NCBI RefSeq assembly: GCF_019649055.1
Contig: NW_026570221.1
Location: forward strand, 3,906,001 to 3,970,000
Origin: Paramacrobiotus metropolitanus
Lineage: Eukaryota > Tardigrada > Eutardigrada > Parachela > Macrobiotidae
DNA length: 64,000 nucleotides
Direction of reading: 5' to 3'
Program-made: the position numbers and the translations under genes
Part shown: in pieces, positions 31,601 to 43,600 of the stretch
How positions within the stretch are numbered: the first letter of the stretch is position 1
Layout of the letters: each line of letters starts with the position of its first letter
The notes under the pieces: generated by a model
What the model was told of the DNA's origin: nothing
Databases searched by the model: none
What the model saw: only the letters and a program-made list of their open reading frames with translations

Positions 31601-34600
31601 TGTTGGCACAAGATGTGATTGAACCGTCGGATGCCGAGTGGAGTTTTCCAGTCGTGCTGGCAGTAAAGAAAAACGGCGACGGAACAATGGGAACAAGATT
31701 TTGTGTCAATTACATCATGTTGAATAAGTTAACGAGAAAGAACAATTACCCGTTACCGAACCCGGATGAGTTGCTTGACGCGTGTGCAGGCAATAAATAT
31801 TACGGAAAAATGGACTTGCAAAGTGGATTCTGGCAGATCCCAATGGATCCAGCGTCAATCAACAAGACGACCTTTGTAACGCAAGATGGAATGTATCGAT
31901 TTAAAAGGATGCCATTTGGAGTTTGCAACGGGCCAGCGACATTCCAGTTGTGCATGGATAAAGTACTTTCGAAAGCGAAAAGAAAAGGCTGCGTTTTCGG
32001 GTACATTGATGACGTGATTTTCGCCGGAAAAACTTGGGCAATCTTCATGCAGAATTTAAGAAATGTATTGATGAGCTTGGTCGAAGCGGGATTCACGATT
32101 AAGCCAACCAAGTGCGAATTTGGAATGAGACAAATGGGATTCCTGGGTCATATACTCAGCGAAGACGGAATCAGAATGGATCCGGAAAAGGTCACCGCAG
32201 TATCCGAATTCAAACGACCTCAAACTGAAAGACAATTAAGGTCATTCCTGGGACTGGCGAACTATTACCGCAAGTTCATAATGGGATACGCACAAAAGAC
32301 TTGCCACTTGTACGAATTGCTGAGACAAGATAAACAAGTGAAGAAGGACTGGACAAAGGTGCATGAAGGGGAATTCAACAGCCTGAAACAACTGTTATGT
32401 GAAGGTCCGGTATTGGCAAAATTCGACCCGGCGAAACCAACCGTTATTGAATGTGACGCGAGTAAAGAAGGAATTGGAGCGGTACTGTCCCAAGATGGAC
32501 ATCCGATCGCATACGCGAGTCGCGTTTTACACGGAGCCGAGAGAAATTACGGCGTAACGGAATGGGAATGTCTGGCAGTAGTGTTTGCTGTCAGAAAATT
32601 CAAGCCGTTTATTGATTATGCGGAATTTACTGTAAGGACGGACCATCAGGCGTTGACCAACCTATTGAGGTCGGAAACGAATAAAGTTGGAATGAACCCG
32701 CGTTTGACGAGATGGGCGATGGCATTACAAGGTCATCAGTTCAAAATTGAATATAAACCGGGGAAATATTGCGACAATGCGGACGCGTTATCAAGAGCAC
32801 CAATTGAAGGCCCGACGTGTCAGGAAGAAGAATTCGACGAGATACCGAACTTTGAAGATTATAAGAAAGAGTTCGACACGAAAGAACCAGCAATCGAAAT
32901 TGGACAGTTGTTCCTGCAGATGGTGGAACAGAGGAGAAAACGTCTAAAGGTCACCTCAGTTACGGCGAAAGAGTCGGCTGAAACGGAAGCAAAAGTGAAC
33001 CGAGTTAAAAGTTGGTTGCCTACCGTTAGTGACTTAAAGGTCACCGGACTTGCAGCGGATACTGAAGCTCATAGTGGAAAGGTCACCGGACTTGACGAAA
33101 CGGTGGAAACTCGTGATGACCTTTGGGAAACAGACAAAGTGGCACAGGCGTTGAATGAGTGTCCGATAAAGTTGTTGCGATTCCCGAAACAGATGAAAAA
33201 GAGATATAAGCCATTACCACGCTGTAAGGTTATCAAAGACTGGAACGAACTTAGCACAGCGACAGTCCGCATCGTCAACCTGCAAGGTGATGAGGAACAG
33301 GAAGACGACTCGAACTTGCAGTTGCGCAATAAACAGTTGAAAGATCCCCACCTGGCAATGATAATAGATGAATTGGAACATCTGCCAGATGCTGAAACAA
33401 GGTCGAAATTTGAAGTGCATTACCAGTTATGGAACGGTATACTGTACCGAGTAAAGATAAAAATGGGAGACTTGAAAGGTCATATGTGGTACCGTTGTCA
33501 ATGCGAAGAGCGATAATCCACGCATTACACGATGAGAAAGCGGCAGGACACTTGGGATTCGAAAAGACATTGACAGCAATCCGACTCCGATATTATTGGG
33601 ATCGGATGAGTACAGACGTGAAGAATTACATAACTGCCTGTCAAGGATGTCAATTTCGTAAGACACCGAGGAAATGCCCACCCGGGAAATTGCAAGAGAT
33701 AAAGGTCGGACATCCGTTCTTCCGGGTCTATGCGGACTTGAAAGGACCATTGCTACCGACGAAGAAACGTGGTTATAAGTACATAGCAGTGTTCATCGAT
33801 CAGTTGACGAAATACGTGATTGCCGTACCAATGAAGACGGCTACAGCCAAAGAATTTGCCAAAGTGTTCGTCAAACATGTGATATTGGTACATGGAGCGC
33901 CGCACATCCTGCACACGGATCGTGGACGGCATTTTACGGCCGAAGTTTTGACAAAGGTCACCAATGTGTTTAAGATCAAACACACATTTGGAACGGCGTA
34001 TCACCCAGAAGGTCAAGGCCAAGTTGAAAGACAGATGCAGACGATTGCGGACGGCTTGGCGCAATACTTGAAAGTGGGGAACGAAAGAAAGTTTAATAAG
34101 TACCTCCCATATGTCATTTCGGCGATGAACAGAGTTGTACACGCCACGACCGGATATTCAGCATATTATATGCTGCACGGCAGAGAAATGACAATGCCGG
34201 AGGACGTGGTCACAAAAACGAATATCCCAGACGATTATGGGACCCCAGATGAATGGGTGGAAACCATGAAAAGGAACTTGACTTTGCAGAAGAAGTGGCA
34301 AATGCAACATCAAAGATGCTTACGAGAAGAATGCGGAAATTTACAACAAGAAGAAATCAGACCGAACTTCAAAGTGGGCGACCTGGTACTGATACGACTA
34401 CCAAAGGACACGAAACAAGGGAAGAAAGAAAACCAGTCCGACTTTAAGTCGAAATACGATAAAGTGTGGAAGATTCTGAGTTTCCCGCGAACAAACGAAG
34501 CTGAGGTCATTGAGCAGAACCCAAAGAAAGAAGCGGACTTGAAGGTGGTCTCGATCGATCGCTTGAAGTTATGGCACCCGCCACTGCCAGATGAAGACGC

Positions 34601-37600
34601 AGAGCTTAAGCCCCAAAAAGAGACTCTTTTCGAACCACCTCCGCTACCCGAAACGGATGAAGCTCGGATGAACAAGAGTGAAAGCGAAGATAAACCAACA
34701 AAGAAAAGAGGAAGAAAAGGAAAGAGGATAAGGATTTCGAAACAGCAGTCACAATAAAATTGAATACAGAAGCCGGAAATTTGGCAGAAAGGTCACCAGG
34801 AACTGAAGATGAAGTAGCCGAACGCGCTTCGCAAAAAGAACTTGAATCGAACCAAGATCCTTTTTTCGAACCACGCACTGCTACCGGAGACGTCGATGAC
34901 CTTTCGAAACGGCAGACAGTCGCCGAGATATCAGAGCGCGACCCGAAATTTTTCGAACCACGCACTGCTACCGGCAATGAAAACGACCTCATAAGAAAGA
35001 GAAAAGAGGAGATAGAAGCGGTCAAATCAAAAGCTGAACAGTTGGGCCGGGATATAGCGAAAGCAATTGACGAGCGAAAAGTCAAACAGAAGAAAAAGAG
35101 AATAACTCCTACGGAATTACTGACCCAGCAAGGCGAAGTGGAAGATGCGGCCGATAAAGAACTTCTTGATCGGATAACTAAAGGACGCAAAGACAAATAA
35201 CCCACATAAACATGAATAAGGGTTCACTTCATTAAAAATAGGAGTTGGGAAGCTGTAAAAAGGTCATCATCGTACGACAGCTAACCATTATTGTTTCATT
35301 GTTACAGAAGGTAAGCTCAGTTAATGGATAGATTGGAACGACAGAATTCAGAGAATTCGGATTCGGAAAGTATCGGAAATCCATTAAAGGCATCGACCCC
35401 GAAAAGAATGGAAGGTGAATACGGATACGACACTTCATATGGCGAAGGGTCGACGTCGTCAGCAGGAACGGCACAGAACGAGCCAGGCCAGGGAGGTTAT
35501 TATGGCGGCCCGGAGTATTATGTGTATCACGATCCGGGACAGCAGACGACTTATCAGGACACGGTAAACTGGGTGCACCACGGCTTACCTGCCGGAACCC
35601 AGTATTCGGGACAAATAATGAGCGCCCCTTATCAACCGCATCCAGGAGCGTATACCCCACCGATGGGACCGCCGCAAGCGATGGGACCGGCAAGAATGTT
35701 GATGCCGCCACCGCAACAGACTACACCGAGTAGATTTATGGGTCATGGAGGATTTAGCGGAATGTTAGCGACCCAGTCGCAAAGGTCATCTCCGATATTG
35801 CCGCCTTTCCCAGAATCGGGAGGCCTATCATTGTTAGATATCGGAACGCCTCGGATGAGAGCGCCACAGCAATTGGGAGCGCAACGATTTCACAGGAATT
35901 CGCCACAAAAAGGAGGGAGGCGAGGAGGAAATCGGTTTGATTCACCACGACCGCGAGGAGTACTGCCATCGCTGGGCCCAAATTTGGAGCAGGTCGGACC
36001 AGATGGTCTACGGGCAACGCCCCCGGGTGAACCAACGGTGCATGATTACTCACCTAAGCTCCCGCTAGACATGAAAGATGATGACGCGCGATTGAACGTG
36101 ATAGTGGGAAATGAAGAAAAACTGACAGCGGCTGATACAGCGGGCATCCAGGATTTCAACCGCATGTGTCGAGATCTCTATAGAATTCATATGCGAGTCG
36201 AGGATGAACATGCATTTTATGGAAGACTAATGAGTCTGGATGCGATCATTGAAACAGTCCATATCGCGATGAAGGAAAAAACTAAAGTCATCGAAGTTAA
36301 ACGCAAGGAGTTGGCGATCAGAATCGCCTCGATGAAACAGTATCACCCGGCTTTAACCTACAGAAAATGGCCGCCGATGATCGAGAAGATACAGATATTC
36401 CTTAAGACGATTCCCAAAGAAAGGGGACCCTCAGCAAGCAGCGCGGCGGGGCCATCACGGGCATCAGTTGAAGCACCAGTAGAGGAGATGTCGGACAGTG
36501 CTCTCCTGGAAACAAAGAGAAAAATCGAGACAGAATTGACCGAACGGGCAGAAAGGTCACGGGCCAGTTCAACCGCAGGATCAGTACGCGGACGTACCAG
36601 TTCGGTTACAGAGCCGTCTAGCGGGACCGTAAAAAGCGGAAAAAGAGTAAGGTCACCGACGACAAGTCCAAAAGAAAGCGACAAGAAGGAGCAGCGGACG
36701 AAAAAGGTCACGACGAGTAAAACACCGATTTCAGTGGGTAGAAAGAGTGCACCACCCACGCCGCCGGATCCCGAAGCAGCTTCAGTTCGACTTCCGAAGT
36801 GCCGGACTTTCACAGTCAAATACACTGGAACTGACCATAACGAACGAAAGGTCACCGCTCGTATAGTCGATAAAAGAACGAATAAGGAGATTGACTCATA
36901 TAATCCCCTAGCGGACAAGTCAGTCAAAACTGCTATTGGAGAAAGGGCAAAGACAGAAGTTAATGAGGCATTACAGTTCATTCCCCCGGAGGAACGTCAT
37001 AACCCGAGAGTCCTCATTCAGATGATGAAACACGTGGTGTCCAAAGTTGCGACTGAGGAAAATGCGTGGATCCGTATTAAGGTGGGCACAAATGACGACC
37101 ACCTGGCATATACATACACAGTGGAAGGGAAGTTGCTGACGAAGGAGAGAATTCGGCCGAAACCGACAGCAGACCCAGACCCGAATAAACGAACACTAGA
37201 CGATTACGAGTCAACCCTGAAATATACCGAGGGGACGTGCAGAAAAGTGACGCTGACACTCCACTTCGGCGATGGAACAACAGAATGTGTAACTGCAGTA
37301 ATCGTCGACCCGATCACAGGAGATCCGATTCCATACGCTCCATGGGATGTGTCGGAAGAGAGCGCCGAGCACGCTAATCGGGCAGCACTAGAACAGCTGT
37401 GGAACTTGATACCAGTAAGTGAACGTCAAGATCCCCTAGTCCAAGCGAACACATTGATCAGTATGATGCGACATCGAGCGGAAATAGATGAAGCCCATTT
37501 CCGACTAACAAGAAGAATGGAAAATGGAGCGTATAAAACGGTGTTTTATGACGCGAAGAAAAACCCTTTGTGGGAGATCGTCACACAGGGACAGACGGTC

Positions 37601-40600
37601 GAAACACCGCACTTGGAAAGTCAAGCCCAACATCCGGCACAAGAAAGTGGAGTCGGAGAGATGGCAGAGGCCTCCGTAGCCGAAATGGCAGGAACGGAGA
37701 GTACCCAGCGACCATCGAAACAAGATGAGCCAGAAGAGGAAACAGATGACGGTGAGTCGGAAGAAGAATCGACCAACGAAAAAGAAGATGACGAAGCAGT
37801 TGAGGACGACGATGCCTCACCAAAAGTTGTCGTTAAACCCTCCAAAACTCGTCGCCCAAGAGTTGCCCCTAAACTAGAAGAGGCCATGAACCGTGAAAAG
37901 GTCAAGAAAGGTGACTTTTTAAAAAAACGGAAGGAAGAAGAAGATAAGAAGAAGAAGAGTGGTGATGAAAGTGAGAGCACAAACACCCGGAAGAAAAAGG
38001 GAGAGAGAAAGAAGAAAGACGAACCGTCGTCTCATGATGTCGAAATCTTGGACGAATCAGTCGGTGAAGTGGAAGAAAGGTCATCCACACCTATTATTCC
38101 AAAGAAATTCGTTATCGAATCGGCAACATCAAAGTTAAAGGTCACCGAGCCTGAGCCGTCAACATCCAAAGGAAAGGTCATAGCTGTAAAACAGATCGTA
38201 CCGGTCGTTATCTCGGCATCTACTACGAAAGAGCGTAGGGAGAAAGGAATGCGCGAGAAAGCGAAACGAAACGTCCCGCGAATCGGAAGCATCGGAGGTG
38301 AGCCTCCCAAGTACGTCGACGGTTAGTACGAGGTCACACACGGACCCGAAAACGACCAGATCAAGAACCGTGGAGCCAGGAAGCCTAGCGGAGGCTCTTG
38401 AAAAAGGGAAAAAAGCAAAGAGCGAACCCACAAAACCGAAAAAGAAAGGAAAGGAGGCCAGGAAAATTGATGCATTGGCGATGGCCAATTACATCGAACC
38501 GGATGGAGAAAGTGAACTCGATTATTCGGGAGATGAAGCAGAATTCGAAGATCCGGACAGCGACAATTTGACCACAATTGACGAAATCATCGACGCATTC
38601 GACGGAGCGGAGAAGAACTTTACACGGATAAGAACGACATCAGTAACGTCGAAATTCAGAACGGGTATAAAGAAATACCTGAGAAAAGAAATGCACCGAA
38701 GTTTCACCAAACAGAAGTTCGATGTGGTATTAGAATATGCTCGGAATGCGGGAAAACTTCTCCAGAAACACCCGAATTTCGCGTATAAGGCCAAGTTATT
38801 CAGACCGTCCAGTTCGGATAAGTCGTTGACGACTCCAAACGAAGATACCTCTATGCGAGTAGAAAGGGCGATCGCGGGAATGACAAGCCCATTGGGGTCA
38901 ACGAGTCACCGGATCAGCCAATACATCAATGCCGTTTGGAATGACGGAAAGGGATGATTAAGGAAATCGATACGGCAACTGAACGTGTATTGCCAAGGCT
39001 GATAAAACAGAATATCCTGTCAACAACGAACGCACATAAAGGATATCCGATCCGATACACGAGGGTAGGCCTGATACCGCCGGAAAAACAAGTCCATTGT
39101 ACCATGTCCGACAGTCAGGAGATGGATAAAGTGCCATCGAGTGGAGATCCAACAACTCCCATATTGAATCGGATCGCGCAGTTAACAGCGGAGGAAGAAA
39201 CAGTTCGGGTTAAAGCACAAGCACCGAAAGTGTCGAAAAAGAAGGGACCCATGGATACTGAATCGGAAGAAAGTGGCGATGATACTACGACACCAGCGCT
39301 TCGCGAGCCAGTGACAGGACAAGACAAACAGTCTAAAGGTCAAGAGACATCTGGAACTGTGACGGAAGAAACTCAACCGAAAGGTCATGGGACTTCAGAA
39401 AAACGGGAGAAAGAAAAGGTCATGCTCCCAATGGACAAGGCAGCGTAGAAGCAGAAGCTGCATCTGCGCGACAGGTGTACCAGAAATCATTGTTCACACC
39501 ATTGAAGGAGGCTTTTGAAAAAGAGCGGCCGAAGTCAGCAGATGAAGTGGGAGGTCACGAGACTTTACCACAGAAGGAGAAAGCTGAGGAACCGAAATCG
39601 GCACAGTCATCATCTGGTTCAATGGCGAAATTGAGGATTGACGAAATGGAGAGAACAGAAATAACGGACTCGGCAACATCCCCCCAGAAAACAGAGACTA
39701 GCGGTACAAAAACAAAAGAGCCGACAGATTACACGCTAGGCGCGCCCTTGGATGTGACTAATCGGACATGGGGCGAAGTCCAGGCTGCACTCCAGAATAT
39801 TAGGGAAGCCGAAATGCTTGGCGCAGACTTGAAGAGACAAGTCGCTGAAAATTCGAATGGAAGGTCATCACTCAGCATGACCGAACGGGTCTTGAAGAGA
39901 GCATATAAGGAAGGAAAGTTGGGATGCAAATATAACAAGGACAACAAAGTTATTTACTACCTTCCGAAACAGGGCACGGACCGCACGCCCAGACTGAAAA
40001 TGGAATTGGAAGTCTGGAAAATAGCCATCACAGATGTGGCCTTGGACGCCATCGGTGGTACCAATGGAGTGTCATGGAATGACCTTTCGAATTTCATGGC
40101 CGCCCATTATGAGTTGGGAGAATTGAATATTGAGAACGATAGAGAATGGATTAAGAATGCCGTCGAAGCGTTGATTGCAGATGACGTGCTTCATATGAAT
40201 CAGGATGGCCGAATTGACTTCAAGCCGTATAAACCGCCGGCGAAGGAGTCTGAGTGAATGGGGCGAGTGTAATGTGCAGCGAGTAATGAACCCTGCATAT
40301 TACTAAAAAGCATAAAATAGTTAAAAACGAATGGGAAAAACTTTATGGAAAATTGAAAGTGAAGAGGTTAACGCGAGAATTAGCAGCGATAAGACTAATA
40401 GAAAAGGTCACAGTAGTCAGAAAGTGCTGATAACGTTGAGAAAGGTCACCACGTTACAGTGATAGAAAGGGCAGCAGGAGCTAGGAAAGTCTCAGCTCAG
40501 TAACGGAATAGGCGTAAAAATGCTAGAGAAGCCTTGATAATGGATAAGATGGAAACGATTAACGTGGAAAGGTTATTATGACGGATTGTTTTCTGATTGC

Positions 40601-43600
40601 AGATTTAAAACGGAGAAGATGGCACAGAAAGGTCAAGCCACTCCTAAAAGCTCAGGAACGGCATCGGAGATAAACAGATCTACGGGCTATAACCCAAAGT
40701 GTCCGGACTGTTTACGGAATAATAAAAAGGTCGATAAGAAATTCCCCTGCTATGCATGCATTCACAAGTTGGGCGACCCACATATCGTTTCACTCGTGGG
40801 GATTACGGAAGCTAAACGGGGGAACATGGACGTTTTTCGAAACCTCATCAGCGCGAGGAACTATGGCAGCATCCCAGTTGAGGAGCGGATGCTACTCGAG
40901 GATCGCTACCGGGAAGCGATCCAGAATAACGAAAGCGGCTGGGATGAGACTCTGGAGCCATTGAAATGCCCACAGACGGACGCATACCGGAAGAAGTTTG
41001 AGGAAGAACAAGAGAAGATGCGGCGGCAACAGCTGGAGGACGAACTCCGGGCGAAGATCAATGCGGCGAATCAAAAGGCGAGCGAACAGGCCGCACGAGA
41101 GACGCAGCCCAATCCGTCGAGTTCGACTGTACCGACAGCCAGCCTCAATGACGACGAAGCACAGCTGATACGCCAGTCGCTCATTATTCAAATCGACACG
41201 CTGACGAGCGATCCGGCGGCCATGCAACAAGACCTATTTGATGCGCTGTTACGGGAAAAGTTAAGACTGCAAAAGGGTTTTGCTCCGGCACCATACATAA
41301 AGAAAGCAGTCGAAGAACGTATGGAGGAGCTGCGTAAATCCCGCCAGACCGAGAGCAATGTTTTACAGGCGCTCAGAGGCTTTCGACGAGACGATGTGTT
41401 TACACGACCCCGTTCGCCTCTGCAGAGAGAAAGGTCACGCGGACATTCACGGGAACATGAGCGGACTTCTGAAAGACGAAGTGAAAGGTCACGTGAACAT
41501 TCCCGGGAAAGGACACGGGATTACCGAAGCGAAAGGTCACGCGAGCGTTCTCGCGACAGAGACTACCGTGGCGGAAGAGGATGGGTACGCCATGGAAATG
41601 AGATAACGGAGACAAGCATCCAACGAAAAATCGACACGGCAAAGATTCTAGCAGCGACTAGAGGACGTGAAGAGCAACGGCGTGCGGAGTCATACCGTAC
41701 AGAGCCTGAAAAGAAAGGTCATCAGGTGCCGTTGGAAGTTGGATTCCGTAATCGCAATGTTAGAATGTCTACGCCGGAAAGGTCATGGGATAAAAGACGC
41801 GAACACACGCGAAATCGAACGCCAGACCCACAGGATAAACGCTGGCAGGAAAGAGCCAGGTATTATGCGGGTTTTGAATCTGGCGCAAGTAAAAGGTCAT
41901 CCAGCGCAGAAAGGGAAGACTCACCCCCAAAGTATCAAAGAATGGAGTCAACCGTCCATGTGGTGGACCCAATTATTAGCACCGCTCAAGATGATGACCC
42001 GATGGAAGGACCCAGTTCAATTGCAGAAGCGTCCCAAGCAAATGTGACACACCGACGAAACGTTATTCTGGACAGCGACCTTCAACCGCCTACACCGGCG
42101 AGTAATGAACCGCCGCAGGCAGAATCAGGAGAACGAAGCGCACAAGAAAGTCAGCGCGAACCGGATGAACGTCGCGAAGTCGATCGGCGAACGACTTCTC
42201 GATTCAATAACCGACACCCCGAAACAATCGATATGGTATACGATATGCGCGACACCGACGAACAAAAGATAGAAATCTGCCGATACATAGGGATTGAAGA
42301 CGATTCGGCGGATGCGAATAAGATCCATACAATTCTGAACCAGCTGCGTCAATTTTTATTCGACTCGGGCTATGCGAAAGAAATTAAAGAGGGAGTGGAA
42401 CAAGGAAGTTTCCGTCAATTATACATTCCCCGCGACTCAGCAAGGGATTGTTACCTCCCTATCCGACGAAACGGATTACATAGCCTGTTGGATCTGAATT
42501 TGTTGGACGTGCCACTGGATACGACTGACCCAATCGGGATGACACAATTCTGTTACAGAGATTATCCCGAACGACAAGAATATGTCGCTCAGTTTGTATT
42601 ACGACACGTGAATCCAGCCTTCAAGTTGCTTGCAGCAAGAGCATCGATCGGGTTACAAGTGGATCCTAAAGATCATGCCGCAAGAAGGATGGGGCAAAAG
42701 GTTTTCGCTGCAAGATTGGCACATTATAAGACCCATAACCAATTGGTGTCCAATACCATGAAGGACGACATCCCACTACTCTTCCGACCTCACGTGGCGA
42801 GATTGGGCGAACCCATGGAACATGTTGGAATAGCCCATACGGCAAGAAAGGCGTTGAAAAAGTGCAAGATACGTATGGAAAAGGGCAATCTTACACAACG
42901 CCATGCCTCCCAGGTAGAAGAGAGGGTTAATAAGATCAAAGACACCATGGGAAGCGACTACGTCGACCCCTTCGACGGAGTTGAAATGTATATCGACGAA
43001 TTCCTTGTGAAGAAAAGCGATCGGCGCCCAGAACGCGCCCCTAACCAGCTTGGACGACGTGGTCTACGGAACCAGCAGCTCCGGGAAAATCTCGCCGATG
43101 TACAGCGTCGACTAGCGGATGACCCCGACAATCGAAGACTGCGACTGGAAGAAAATGGCGCACGCCATCGGGTAGAGGCGGTTAAACGCAGTCGCCAAGG
43201 GAAAGGTCGCGGTCAGCGAGAAGTTGATCCGGAAAAGGTCATGGCAGTTGATTCCACGGAACCAGTTGACCGAACGTCTGACCGTAACCAACCAGAAAGC
43301 TCTAAGAAGCGCCCGCCAAGAGATGGCGAGGACGATTCAAATGAAATGGAATAGTGTTGATCGTCAGGATCACACTATTAAAAGGGCGTCTACGGCAATT
43401 GTCGGTACGTCACAAGAATGAGAAATGGTGTTGTATAAAGGCGACGTGACATATTAACATTAACTGCATTTGTGTATTTGTTGTTTTCAGCATTTATAGC
43501 ACAGAATCAGAAAGGATAAAGAAATCATGTGGAGCATCGATTGGGGTTGAAATTGATTCGGTCTATAAAGCCGGCCCCAAAGGAGTTGCTACGGCAGTTA

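Noticed and set aside
27275-41900. KGH, ERS and KVT as recurrent protein motifs
   Set aside because: They are the three frame translations of one DNA word, AAAGGTCA, so they are not protein-level motifs.
35324-43354. Envelope gene, making element 2 an endogenous retrovirus
   Set aside because: None of the ORFs downstream of integrase has a signal peptide, transmembrane segment or furin-type site.
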